Origin: Wolbachia endosymbiont of Encarsia formosa
GTDB taxonomy: Bacteria > Pseudomonadota > Alphaproteobacteria > Rickettsiales > Anaplasmataceae
Direction: 5' to 3'
Length of the DNA: 64,000 nucleotides
Assembly: GCF_039540065.1 (NCBI RefSeq)
Contig: NZ_CP154278.1
Span: forward strand, 558,001-622,000
The notes below the pieces were generated by a model. It did not search any database, was not told the origin of the DNA, and worked only from the letters and a program-made list of their open reading frames with translations. The translations under genes and the position numbers were made by a program. Of this stretch, positions 49,905 to 59,935 are shown piece after piece (position 1 is the first letter of the stretch; each line of letters begins with the position of its first letter).

Positions 49905-50400
49905 GATGCAGTTCTAGATCAAATAGCGTCCTTCCTAAACCCTTTCCATGAATTAATCAGCAACTCATTTTCATTATATTCTCTTGGTCAGAAATCTTAA
50001 TTTCTTTCTTTACCCTGTAATAAACCTTTTGCCAATTTCCAACTTATGGGATAAAATCGCTTTCATTATTAAAAATCCTTAATAATAGAAGAAGGATTAC
50101 TAAGTTCTATTCTTTCCGTTGAAGATATATCAAGAATCTCAAATTCTGTATCCATGTTTTCAATTCTATGGCCAATAGCACTGCTAATAAAAAACCTTCT
50201 TTATTAGAGTTCTCCTATCCTTTTTCTGTATTGAGTAACGCTGATTTTACCACACCTAGATTTACACTCGTATAAAAATGTTCTGCTTTTTTATCTTTAT
50301 CCTTACCGTTGCTCTCAATGTTTTTGTAAGAAAAAGATGTGCTTGATACACAGATTAATAACAACATTGAAATAGCTGTTTTTAGTAGTGATATTTATAC
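49905..50400 (-). pseudogene. Decayed duplicate of the neighbouring WSP-type locus
   Basis: From about 50395 the minus strand reads TAISMLLLICVSSTSF followed by a beta-strand-like stretch (FYTSVNLGVVKSALLNTEKG) before a stop. The start is the same as the signal peptide of the WSP-family remnant at 51101. Farther on (about 50040-49910) are broken frames resembling the end of the small gene at 51246. This seems a degraded copy of the 50500-51633 segment. No function remains. Confidence 0.5.
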
Positions 50401-50499
50401 TAATAATAAATATCTTTGGTATGCTATACTAGTAATAAAACAAGTCAATCTTTTAATAAAAGTAAGTTTTTAAGTGGTAGGTACCTACCACTCAATGAA

Positions 50500-51101
50500 C
50501 TAGATATAAAACCTAAATCCAATTTCTACTATATGAGAATGAGAATGATATCTATCATAATCTTGAAGCTGCTTTATCTTAGGAGTATTATTTAGCAAAC
50601 CAAGAAATTTGTAACCAAAAGATATCTCAGTTGAACTACTTGAACGATAGCTTAAACCAAACTTTCCCTGATAAGCTTTTATGAAATCATCTTTCGTGTC
50701 AAAATTGATGTATCGGCTTAATTGGGCTAATCCTACACCAAAACCAATTTATGGAGTAAAAAGACTGCTATTATTAAAGTGATAGTAACCATTTGTCATT
50801 AGCATAAGAGTGGGGATGCCTTCGTCTCCACTCGTTGGAGTCATACTCTCAATCTCAATACTAAAATCTTCAAATTTACAACCAGCAGAGGCACTGAATA
50901 ATTTGTTCACTAAGTCATGAAAAGGATGAAGTTTTTGACCTACGGTCAAACCTACATAACACTCCTGTTTTTTTCATTTTTATGCTCATTCTCACTGTTG
51001 CTTGCACTTTTTTCAAAAGCAAAAGATGCACTTGACACACAAATTAATAACAACATTACAATAGCTGTTTTTAATAATGATTTTTTACTTAATATGCTCA
51101 T
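50500..51101 (-). pseudogene. WSP-family outer-membrane protein, frameshifted
   Basis: The start at 51101 encodes a classic signal peptide (LLKTAIVMLLLICVSSASFAF), then a polar stretch that hits a stop. The next frame gives VGQKLHPFHDLVNKLFSASAG through YYHFNNSSLFTP. After another shift the C-terminus reads FGLSYRSSSSTEISFGYKFLG and ends HIVEIGFRFYI at 50500. The terminal beta-strand with final aromatic pattern and the SY-x-SSSSTEISFGYKF block are those of the Wolbachia/Anaplasma surface antigen (msp4/WSP) family. At least two frameshifts or stops make it a pseudogene. Confidence 0.7.
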
Positions 51102-51245
51102 AATAAATATCCTCAATATATTACTCTATTAAGAGTATATAATTAATATATTATTAATACAAGTAATTTTTTTAACTTTACTATTATTGCCTGCTTTACT
51201 GACTTGTAGCTACAGTAACATATTCTAAATTAGGTAGTGGTCTGC

Positions 51246-51633
51246 TTAAACCCTTCCGTTAGCAGCCCATTCTATAATGCTCTCTCTGGCAGATATCCTA
51301 ATTTCTTCCTTTAGTGTTGTAACAAATCCCTGGGATTTTATTTCTTTCTCTTCTGATATTTCTTCCCCATTTGCACGCATTATTACCCTGATACACTTTG
51401 CTATGACAGCATTGCGGGATATTTGTACTTCCCTTCCCATCAGCACATCAATAAAATCATCAGACAATTTTACCTCTTTTCAGCCCATTAGGAGATATTA
51501 CTGGTTGTTTATATCGCCCTAGAACACAACCTACTGAACCTTTTAGCATATTTACTATAAGATCTCTAGTGCTTACCTCAGGTGGCAAGTCTATATTTGC
51601 ATGCATCTCTTTATTATATCTCATCACTAGCAT
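51246..51633 (-). pseudogene. Small hypothetical gene with one frameshift
   Basis: Starting at ATG 51633 (or 51606) the frame reads MHANIDLPPEVSTRDLIVNM through QPVISPNGLKRGKIV and stops. Shifted by one base near 51475 it continues DDFIDVLMGREVQISRNAVI to 51246. The combined product would be about 128 residues. A TTG at 51467 with an upstream agaggt could start the second part alone. No family recognised. A decayed relative lies at about 49910-50040. Confidence 0.5.
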
Positions 51634-51734
51634 TGTAAAATGCTAGAATTACCTTATCAATGAAAATCACAATTCCACTGCTCATTAGTGGATTCACCTA
51701 TAATGGTAAATGCAGAAGAACATCTAGATATAAT

Positions 51735-52472
51735 CTAATCACTGTCTCCAAATATAGAACTAATTTTTTTACTCCCAGGAGAAAATTTATTAGTCCAGCT
51801 GCTTTGTACTCTGTTTATATCTTTAAAGGCCGTTTTGTTGCTATACTCCTTTACTTCTTTATCTATTCTCTCCATTATTTGTGGATCTAGATAGCTCTTT
51901 TTCCATTGGTTAGTAGCAAGAAATACTTTGTTTAAATCTTGAGTGCGAATTAGATATTCTTTATCTTTAGGATAAACTTCCTGATCCCAAGCGAACAGCT
52001 CAAAATAGCGTGCGAATAACTCAGATGCACGTGATTTTGGAGTTTGATAAGCTTGTATCTCTGTAAATATAACTTGACCAATAATTTTTTGTACCAGAAT
52101 ATTTGACTGCTTCAAGTTCTGCTCAATATCCTGATAAAATTTATAGAGAAATTCCTGCTCTAAGATTAAGTTTAGTTCATTTTCAACCATATGTGAAAGT
52201 TCATGTACTATGATGTAAGGATTTGACCTTCTTAGCACAATAACATACTTATTTAAACCAGAAGATCGAATTGTCTTACACACTCCCTCTTCCATATCCA
52301 TTAATACTTCTTGATATATTTCAAATGAGAGTCTATTTTGCTTTATTAGTGACAAAGTGAGGTTCAATGTATTTCTAAATTTCTCAAATTGATAGAGATA
52401 TTCGACATATTGTATTACGTTTTCACCACTTCCTACTTGAGTTGCTTGTTTTATTAAGTTCCTGGTTAGCAT
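51735..52472 (-). CDS. Putative zinc metallopeptidase (HELSH protein)
   Basis: A 245-residue protein with no signal peptide. It contains a zincin-type HExxH motif, IIVHELSHMVE (residues 87-97), embedded in a helix after a beta-strand (KYVIVLRRSNP). An acidic helix about 57-64 residues on (SELFARYFELFAWD, 150-163) could supply the third metal ligand (E151 or E158), as in gluzincins and ATLF-like peptidases. The rest is helical. I do not recognise the exact family. Candidate roles are an intracellular protease or a secreted host-directed toxin; neither is shown. Confidence 0.6.
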   Translation of the reverse strand: MLTRNLIKQATQVGSGENVIQYVEYLYQFEKFRNTLNLTLSLIKQNRLSFEIYQEVLMDMEEGVCKTIRSSGLNKYVIVLRRSNPYIIVHELSHMVENELNLILEQEFLYKFYQDIEQNLKQSNILVQKIIGQVIFTEIQAYQTPKSRASELFARYFELFAWDQEVYPKDKEYLIRTQDLNKVFLATNQWKKSYLDPQIMERIDKEVKEYSNKTAFKDINRVQSSWTNKFSPGSKKISSIFGDSD

Positions 52473-52649
52473 GCTACATTATTAAAGGAATTTTCTTTAT
52501 ACTCAAGAGCTATAAAGTATTTTTAGGAAGTATAGCTAAAGTAGTTTAAGTTCACTGACATCCCGCTACTTGTTAGCAGTCAAGAGGTATCATGTCAGTA
52601 TGACTTAGGAATGTACTAGATATAAAAGTGCAATATCAAATATATTCTA

Positions 52650-54077
52650 CTAAAAATCAATCAGATCTTCACATGTTTGTTCTTCATAAAATAAGTTCAA
52701 TGTTATCGTAGTACCAAGCTTTGCTTCACTTTTAATGCTGAAAGTCCCACCCATTAACTCTACTAATTTCTTGCTTAGCGGTAATCCGATACCTGTACCT
52801 TCATTTCTATATCCTGAATCTGCTTGACCAAAAACGGACATAACTTTATATATGTCCTGCTGCATTATCCCTATTCCATTATCATGAAACTCAATAGTTA
52901 ATAAATTTTTTTCTATATTCTCTTTAATAACCATTCTTATTAAACCACCTTTAGGGGTGAACTTGATTGCATTTGATAACAAATTTATTATAACTTGCTT
53001 CATTCTTTTGGGATCTGCAATAACTAATAATTGTTTATCAGATATCTCTTTCTTTAAACTAATACCTGTTTCTTTTAGTTTAGGTGATAACATTTTTAAG
53101 CACGAATCTATTATCTTATTCAGATTAAACTTCACTTTCTCTACTGTTAAACTACTTGATTCAGCTTTAGAAAAATCGAGCACATCATTAATCAAAGCAA
53201 GTAAATGTGTACCAGCATTATATATATCGTCTACGTATTCCTTGTATTCAAAGTGATCTACCGAACCTAAAGTTTCATTTTTGATCAACTTTGCAAATCC
53301 AATAATAGCATTAAGAGGTGTACGCAACTCATGTGTAACACTTGCAAAAAATTTTATCTTATTTGCATTTTCTTGCTCTAATGCCTCTTTAACCCTTTGT
53401 AATTCAATATTAGTTTTATGCTGCTTGGCTAGCATTTGGGTGTTGGAAAAGTGCAAATAAAGCATTATTAGTATTAAGATAACCAGTAATAAGCCCATTA
53501 ATATTGAAAATAGACTATATGCCATAATATAAGAGTCATTGTAGCTTTGAATGATCTTCAAAAAAAATGAAGGCTTAATGTCATCTTCATGAAATATAGG
53601 GAAAATAGAAGTTAATGTATTTCCTGTAGCGTAAAATATTTCTTGATTGCTTAGCAATTTATCAATTTCATCATTTGTAAGCAACTGCTCATAGTTATGA
53701 CCTTGAGTATTAAAATTACTGAAAATTACTCTGGCATTTTGATCATACAGTATTAGGCTAAAATTTCTTACTTTGCTTACTGATTGTAATAATTCAGCAC
53801 GAAATTTTACCAATTGGTTTATGTAATCAAAACTGTTATATTTAATATGATGTTTTTCTATTAGTAAATAATGATATTTTTTTATTATACTATTTTCCAA
53901 TAGATCTTTTAAGTTTGCATTTGAATTACGGTAAAAAGAAAGAAAATTATTCTTTAATGAATAATTGCGGTATATTGTGCCCAATAAAACCACAAAAATT
54001 AATAAGAATAGCGAGATAATTTTTGTATATCTATTTGTTTTTAGTGTAGTAAACATTAATTTACTTAATTTATACAT
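52650..54077 (-). CDS. Membrane sensor histidine kinase (PleC-like)
   Basis: The 475-residue kinase has a transmembrane helix (about 18-37), a periplasmic sensor region (40-180), a second helix (185-210), the HisKA dimerisation domain with phospho-accepting H249 (FFASVTHELRTPLNAIIGFA) and a HATPase domain with N-box NLLSNAIKFTPKGG, G1 DNGIGIM and G2 GTGIGLPLSKKL. Architecture and the small number of kinases kept in Anaplasmataceae suggest PleC, a cell-cycle regulator acting on a diguanylate cyclase response regulator. The partner is not adjacent. Confidence 0.85.
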   Translation of the reverse strand: MYKLSKLMFTTLKTNRYTKIISLFLLIFVVLLGTIYRNYSLKNNFLSFYRNSNANLKDLLENSIIKKYHYLLIEKHHIKYNSFDYINQLVKFRAELLQSVSKVRNFSLILYDQNARVIFSNFNTQGHNYEQLLTNDEIDKLLSNQEIFYATGNTLTSIFPIFHEDDIKPSFFLKIIQSYNDSYIMAYSLFSILMGLLLVILILIMLYLHFSNTQMLAKQHKTNIELQRVKEALEQENANKIKFFASVTHELRTPLNAIIGFAKLIKNETLGSVDHFEYKEYVDDIYNAGTHLLALINDVLDFSKAESSSLTVEKVKFNLNKIIDSCLKMLSPKLKETGISLKKEISDKQLLVIADPKRMKQVIINLLSNAIKFTPKGGLIRMVIKENIEKNLLTIEFHDNGIGIMQQDIYKVMSVFGQADSGYRNEGTGIGLPLSKKLVELMGGTFSIKSEAKLGTTITLNLFYEEQTCEDLIDF

Positions 54078-54141
54078 ATTCTTCTCATTGTGAAATAACG
54101 TCTTTTATGGTATTAATAAAAAATTAGCATATCATACTTTT

Positions 54142-55311
54142 ATGACAATTTCTCCTATCTTGCCAGTTTATTCTCCTATTAACATAAATTTTTCTTATGG
54201 CAAAGGTATTTACTTGTATGATATCGATAATAAGCGCTATATAGATTTTCACTCTGGAATAGCTGTTAGCAGTTTAGGTCATGCCAACTCACGATTAACT
54301 GATGTCCTAAAATTACAAGGAGAAAAACTATTGCATATATCAAATACCTATAATATATCTACTGCCAACAAATTTGCAGAAAATTTAATAAACAACAGCT
54401 TTGCTAATACTGTATTTTTTGCAAATTCTGGATCAGAAGCAGTGGAATGTGGACTTAAAATCGCTAGGGCCTATCAAAATGGAAAAGGTAATAAAAATCG
54501 CTATAGAATTCTAACATTTCATGGTGCATTTCATGGAAGGACATTTTTAACTTGTGCAACAAACGATAGACAGAAATTTTCTGAATTACTGAATCCTTAT
54601 ATTGACTGGTGTGATAACATAGAGCCTAATATTGAGAGTGTAAAGAAAGCAATTTCTAATGGCATAGGTGTTATATTAATAGAACCAATACAGGGACAAG
54701 GTGGTATTAAAGTAATGAGTGAAGTCTTCATGAAAGAGCTAAGAGAAATATGTAACGAAAACGACATACTGCTATTTTTTGATTGCGTTCAGTGCGGTGC
54801 TGGCAGGACAGGAAAGTTATTTGCATATGAACACATAGGAATTAAGCCTGACATATGTGCTCTTGCAAAAGGAATAGGAGGAGGTTTCCCTCTGGGGGCT
54901 TGTCTTGCAACTGAAAAGGTTGCTAAGTACATGGCGGTCGGTATGCATGGTTCTACTTTTGGTGGTAATCCACTTGCAACTTCAGTAGGTAATGCTGTAT
55001 TGGATGAATTGCTCAGCCCTGGCTTCTTAGAAAATGTTGAAGTTAGAGGTAAGTCTTTAAAAAACAAACTAGAGGACTTAGCAAGCAAGTTTCCAATGAT
55101 AGAAGAAGTGAGAGGAAAAGGGTTGATGCTAGGAATAAAAGTAAAAATGAATAACCAAAAATTTGCAGAAGAGCTAAGTCACCTTGGTTTACTCACTGTT
55201 GGAGTAACATCAGATAACGTTGTAAGAATCTTGCCTCCACTCATTATCACTGAAAAAGAGATTGATGAAGGCATTGAAATCCTCACTCAGTATTTATCTG
55301 AAAAGTTCTAG
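54142..55311 (+). CDS. argD: Acetylornithine/succinylornithine-type aminotransferase (ArgD-like)
   Basis: The 389-residue class III PLP aminotransferase shows FFANSGSEAVECGLKIAR, TFHGAFHGRTFLT, the PLP lysine in CALAKGIGGGFPLGA and STFGGNPLATSVG. The segment that normally reads DEVQTG is FDCVQCGAGRTG here: the PLP-contacting Asp is kept but the following Glu is Cys. Wolbachia lack a full arginine pathway as far as I know, so the in vivo substrate may be another omega-amino acid. It converges with the gene at 55308 and overlaps it by 4 bp. Confidence 0.88.
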   Translation: MTISPILPVYSPININFSYGKGIYLYDIDNKRYIDFHSGIAVSSLGHANSRLTDVLKLQGEKLLHISNTYNISTANKFAENLINNSFANTVFFANSGSEAVECGLKIARAYQNGKGNKNRYRILTFHGAFHGRTFLTCATNDRQKFSELLNPYIDWCDNIEPNIESVKKAISNGIGVILIEPIQGQGGIKVMSEVFMKELREICNENDILLFFDCVQCGAGRTGKLFAYEHIGIKPDICALAKGIGGGFPLGACLATEKVAKYMAVGMHGSTFGGNPLATSVGNAVLDELLSPGFLENVEVRGKSLKNKLEDLASKFPMIEEVRGKGLMLGIKVKMNNQKFAEELSHLGLLTVGVTSDNVVRILPPLIITEKEIDEGIEILTQYLSEKF

Positions 55312-56552
55312 TTAAAAACTAAACCTTCCTGCTCACTAGTTGTTTGCTGTATCAAAATTGCAGATAAGGCAGTATCTACAACTTTATCAGCTACTTCATT
55401 TGTACACTTTACCTTTTCCTGCTCTCTTATCAGTGTAAGCTCATTTATATAACTTAGTGAGTCAAATTTTGTTACATCATCAAATATAAAAGATTGCACG
55501 ATGTCTTTCGGAATATTGAAAAAAGCAGAGTTACCAAGCGATAATGTTATATCTAACACACTTTTCATTGAGCCGTTTCTCAAAACAAATTTAGACAGTT
55601 CCCCTAAAAGAATTGGCACTCCAAAAATAAAAAATGCTCCTCTCACTAAATAGGTCGTTATTTCATATAACAATGCACCACACAAGAATGCCAGTGGTCC
55701 AAATACTATAAAACCGCAAAGTAAAGGCAATGGCATGGTCTGACCTAATGATATTCTACCTATAAGCTCCATTGAAATTATAAACCCAATAAGTAACATA
55801 GCTCTACCTATATATGTCCTTTCTTTAGAGTGTTTGTTAAAGTTTTTCTCACGTAACTTAGAAAAATCATTGTTAACTCTTACTTCAAAAATATTATGGT
55901 TGGTTTTTAATTTTAGCTTTAAGCCCTCTATTCCATGACGCCACTTGTGGCACCTTACAATTTCATCAATTATCGTACTAACTTGATTATTGATTTTGTA
56001 TAATTTGCTTTCTTGATATAAGTTGCCTTGATAATATTTTTCTCTAAAGTCCACACAATTTAAATTCTTTAAATCACATAAAAAATCTTTAATTTCTCGT
56101 GTCATTTTATTAGCATTATCTTCGTAGCCTACAGCTTTCAAAATTGTTACCAAGTGTTTATTTTCAATTTGAGCAATTGTTCTATCTAATGCACGTATAT
56201 ATTGCTTGGATTGAAAATATGAGATGATTTTTTCTTTACATCTATCCTCATTGCCTTCGTACAAACTATTTCTTTTGAAACTGCTGTCATGTTCTTTGGC
56301 AATTTCTAATGCATGAACCAATACATTTTGCACCTTCACACTACTTTCACAGTGACAGTTTCTGATTATGTGTACATACGCTCTTGCACTGGTATCTCCA
56401 GATTTATCTATATTGTACGCTTTAGCCAAAAAGACTAAATAGTCAAACCCTGCCCAAAGATAATACATTACCTTTGTTATAGCACTCCCCACAGAAAATA
56501 AAGCTGAGCGTGTGCAAGATAATTTTACCGTTGTTTTTAATTCTGTTCTCAT
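55308..56552 (-). CDS. Hypothetical membrane protein, probable 3' part of a split gene
   Basis: 414 residues with hydrophobic segments at about 18-42, and a cluster between 255 and 330 (AMLLIGFIISMELIGRISLG, LLCGFIVFGPLAFLCGALLY, GAFFIFGVPILLGEL). The start ATG at 56552 lies within the end of the upstream ORF (110-bp overlap in another frame), with no ribosome site. The first residues in this frame (KTTVKLSCTRSALFSVGSAI) look more like coding continuation than a true N-terminus. I infer one long gene broken by a frameshift near 56540. Confidence 0.5.
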   Translation of the reverse strand: MRTELKTTVKLSCTRSALFSVGSAITKVMYYLWAGFDYLVFLAKAYNIDKSGDTSARAYVHIIRNCHCESSVKVQNVLVHALEIAKEHDSSFKRNSLYEGNEDRCKEKIISYFQSKQYIRALDRTIAQIENKHLVTILKAVGYEDNANKMTREIKDFLCDLKNLNCVDFREKYYQGNLYQESKLYKINNQVSTIIDEIVRCHKWRHGIEGLKLKLKTNHNIFEVRVNNDFSKLREKNFNKHSKERTYIGRAMLLIGFIISMELIGRISLGQTMPLPLLCGFIVFGPLAFLCGALLYEITTYLVRGAFFIFGVPILLGELSKFVLRNGSMKSVLDITLSLGNSAFFNIPKDIVQSFIFDDVTKFDSLSYINELTLIREQEKVKCTNEVADKVVDTALSAILIQQTTSEQEGLVFN

Positions 56553-57534
56553 ATGAACGAAGGTATGCCTCTGTACTTTTTAAAATCCTATGTAAATCTT
56601 GTTCTGTCTTTTTGACATCAAAATCATTTATATCATGAACTTTTTCATACGCTTCCTTTATCAAATCACTAGAAAACTTCTTCAGAGCTAAATCATCAAT
56701 ATTTCCTAATGCATCAATATTTTTACTAATATAGATTTCTATTTTTCTTCCAAGTTCTTCACCCATTCTATTTTTTAGGAACTTATTGTATTTATTAGTA
56801 GCTGGAAACAAAACTTTCTGACAAAATTTCCGTGGTTCGTTTTTAAAATTTGCTAAGATCTTATTCACAAATAGCTCAACTTTTTCACCTGCAGCAGCGA
56901 AAAACCATGATTGTCTGCTCTCATTACGCTCTCTATTTCTTCCAAGATTCTGTAGGGCTTCAGATGGATTATTGAACTGACTAACCGAATCTGCAAATAT
57001 TGATGCAACATGATTATATTCACTATCAAATCCACGACCTTTCGATCCATCTACGATCGTTGTTAACGCATATTTAGCTAATGCATCAAAATCTCTTTTT
57101 TCATAATCACAATAAAGAGTTCGATATCCACCTATCTGATTACATATTTTCGCTGAAAAGGGTCTGTTTTCTTCAATACCAAGATCATTTTTTCCAATCC
57201 CTGCAAAGATGCACTGATTTTCTTCGCAGAAATCACTGATGCCATGTAGTACACCTTCCTCTCTTTCCATGAGGTCATGGAGCTCTTTGCTTAAGCGCCA
57301 ATTATCAACTATTAAGCTGCATTGCTCATTATCACTTTTACTTAATGCTTTAATTACTACATTGATTTGCGGTAAGAGCTTGTTTCTAGCAAATTGTTCA
57401 CTAAAGCCTTTTCTCTCTAGGTAGCTTATAATATTGTTATCATTAGTGGTGCTAACATTCTTTTTAACATCTTCTATCAATCCACTCAAACCTTCTCTTC
57501 TTTTTTTATCTAAAGTAATATTATCACACTCCAT
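56443..57534 (-). CDS. Hypothetical protein with IS directly upstream
   Basis: I use the ATG at 57534 (MECDNITLDKKRREGLSG) because the longer frame begins inside IS copy 3. The product is about 363 residues, helical and charged, with no family recognised. The IS ends 6 bp upstream of the ATG, so the native promoter, and perhaps native N-terminal codons, are gone. The last 36 codons overlap the next ORF in another frame; a frameshift there would join the two into a protein of roughly 750 residues. Confidence 0.5.
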   Translation of the reverse strand: MECDNITLDKKRREGLSGLIEDVKKNVSTTNDNNIISYLERKGFSEQFARNKLLPQINVVIKALSKSDNEQCSLIVDNWRLSKELHDLMEREEGVLHGISDFCEENQCIFAGIGKNDLGIEENRPFSAKICNQIGGYRTLYCDYEKRDFDALAKYALTTIVDGSKGRGFDSEYNHVASIFADSVSQFNNPSEALQNLGRNRERNESRQSWFFAAAGEKVELFVNKILANFKNEPRKFCQKVLFPATNKYNKFLKNRMGEELGRKIEIYISKNIDALGNIDDLALKKFSSDLIKEAYEKVHDINDFDVKKTEQDLHRILKSTEAYLRSYENRIKNNGKIILHTLSFIFCGECYNKGNVLSLGRV

Positions 57535-57540
57535 TAAATA

Positions 57541-59068
57541 CTCACTTTTACCCACAAATAAAAAAGTGAGTAAAATGGATACCAAATAAATTTGGGATTA
57601 AAATGAGTGAAGTAAGTACAAATGTGCAATATACTGATGGCTTAGGGGATAAATGGCTGGAAAGAGAGTTAAAACACGTTAATTTAGGAAATACAAGACT
57701 TAATAAGAGACTTATTAAAACAGGATATTGTATAGAGGGTAAGGCGTCTGGATCAATTAATCAAAGCTGTAGTGGATGGAAAGAAGCTAAGGGTGCATAC
57801 AGATTATTTAGCAATGAAAAGCTTAAGGATAAGGAAATTTATTCTTCCCATTACAAAGAAACTATGGAGAGAATGAAAGGAAATCAGTTTGTTTTTTCAG
57901 TTCAAGATACAAGTTATTTGGATTTTGACTCTCATATAAAAACCAAGAGGCTAGGTAGTATTTCTAAAGCTTATACGAAGAATAAAATGGGTTTACTGTT
58001 GCACAGTGCCTTAATAGTCAGCAAAGGACGGATTGCCTTTAGGTCTATCTTCTCAACAATGTTGGGCACGTTCTATTAGGGAAAAAGAAAAGGCACAAGA
58101 AAAAGCAAACAGGAAATACCGTACCTCCATAGAAGAAAAAGAAAGTTATAAGTGGATAACAGCTCTCAAAGAAAGCATAAACAACCTTCCTGCAAATGTA
58201 CAACTTGTTACCCTTGGTGATAGAGAGGCAGATATCTTCAAATTTTTATGGATCACTGAGACATTAGGTAGTTTTTATGTAATCCGTAATCGAACTAATA
58301 GAAGATTTATCTGTACTGAAATTGGAAAAACAGATTTGCAAACACGCATCACTCAACTGCCAGTAAAGAAGAAAATTTCTCTATAAGTTAATAAAGATAG
58401 AAACCAAAGATCAAGGAAAGCTAATATTGAAGTTAAGTATATGAAAGGCTATATACCTATCAGATCTTCTTCAATTTATGGATCAAAAGACACAGTGCAT
58501 AAAATAAGTGATAAAATCCCTGTATATGTGGTAAGTGCAAAAGAAACAAATCCTCCTGAAGGATTGGAAGCTATTGATTGGACTTTGCTGACTAATGTAC
58601 CAGTTAATAGCACTTTAGATGCTATAGAAAGGATAAATTGGTATAAGCTAAGATGGAAAATTGAGGAGTATTTCAGGGTTTTAAAATCAGGATGTAAAAT
58701 ATAAAGCTCTCGTTTAACTAGAAAGGAAAGGCTACAGAAATTAATTGCTATAAAGAGCATTATTGCATTTAAAATTTTATATTTAACAAAAGTCGCTTTA
58801 TCAAATCCCATGGAAACCTGTACTAAAATTTTAAGCAATGAAGAGTGGAAGGCCCTTTTCATACGTGAGCATAAAGTAGCTACATTGCCAGAAGAACCTC
58901 CAAAAATAAAACAAGCTATTATTTGGTTAGGAAAATTAGGTGGATTTATGAATAGAAAAAGTGATAATTTACCAGGGGCTATGACTCTATGGCGGGGCTA
59001 TGAAAATCTTAAGGAGAGCATAGTTATGCTTCACATCATGACCTCTCAAAATTGTGGGTAAAAGTGAG
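57541..59068 (+). mobile_element. IS4-family (Tn5/IS50-like) element, copy 3
   Basis: 1,528 bp with the same ends as copies 1 and 2. The left 9-bp flank is CATTAAATA (57532-57540) and the right is GATTGAGGT (59069-59077). The right flank equals the left flank of copy 1, not its own left flank, which marks a composite or recombined structure. Confidence 0.92.
57603..59061 (+). pseudogene. Tn5-like transposase, frameshifted with two stops (copy 3)
   Basis: Same frameshift (58025-58029 region) and the same two TAA codons (58384-58386 and 58702-58704) as the other copies, with the C variant of copy 2 at the variable site. Peptide pieces are identical to theirs. Confidence 0.9.
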
Positions 59069-59077
59069 GATTGAGGT
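59069..59077. repeat. 9-bp duplication GATTGAGGT, right outer flank of the 50-kb unit
   Basis: Identical to 8534-8542 left of copy 1. In the IS630 coding strand it is the ACCTCAATC of the D-L-N-P codons, and it is the overlap at which the two IS630-X halves rejoin. Confidence 0.85.
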
Positions 59078-59847
59078 CAGGTGAGTATGGTGGTAGGTAT
59101 ATAATTTCGATATTTTTAGGTACCTTTAAATTTTTTCCAACTAGCGCAATCCATCACGAGAAAAGCCTTTCTTATTCCTAAATATTGCGACATCTGTTCA
59201 AGGAATATATTTATACAATCAGTGTTGACGTTTGGTGCAAATAAGCTAAAATTCTCTCCATTTCTGGGATTAACTGTACTATAGAGATAAAAATTTTCCC
59301 TACCTAATTTTACCTTAACCTGTGTCCTACTGCCTTTTTTAAACCACCCATGTCCAATTTTTGAATGTGTACCAAACCGTGATTCATCAAAGAAAAATAG
59401 CTCTTTTTCAGAATGCATGACAATAGTTTCATTGAGGTTTTTTTGAAAACTCCTCTTGCTTGTTTTTATCTTGTCCACTATGTTGGTGTGATATATGAGA
59501 ATTTCATTTTTTGCATATTACGATGTATTGCGGATTTGCTGATATTCAAACCAAATCTTTCTTGGATTCTTATTCTCATTTCTCTAATAGTAATATTGGG
59601 GTTTTCCTCGGCGTTGAGGTGGAGCAAATAATTTTTCTTCTCTTCCAAATTTTATGTGCTTTATCCATGTAGTAATTGCCTTTCTCGAAATGCAACATAT
59701 TTTTGCTACAGCTGTTATACTGTGCTTTTTTGCTGCAATTACAGCATTTAGTTTTTTTGCAACATACGCATTATTTCTTACTCTCTTCAGCATCTCTTTT
59801 GCTGATTTTACCACTTTTTCATCCAATAATTTTGATCTTAATGCCAT
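59069..59847 (-). pseudogene. IS630-X transposase, severed 5' part
   Basis: The minus strand starts at 59847 (MALRSKLLDEKVVKSAKEML) with a helix-turn-helix region (ITAVAKICCISRKAITTWIK). A shift follows to ITIREMRIRIQERFGLNISK and then to ELFFFDESRFGTHSKIGHGW and FLVMDCASWKKF with the first two catalytic Asp. In the final frame it reads EIIYLPPYSPDLN and is cut by IS copy 3. The remaining codons are at 8376-8542. Several frameshifts show it was already dead or has decayed since. Its outer end (gaattggtat) is near 59921-59930. Confidence 0.85.
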
Positions 59848-59935
59848 CTAAACCTCGCTATTTTACTTACTTCAGTATGGCTTTTTTTCCATTATTGTCT
59901 ATTCGTTGCTTGTATAGCGGGAATTGGTATAAGAT

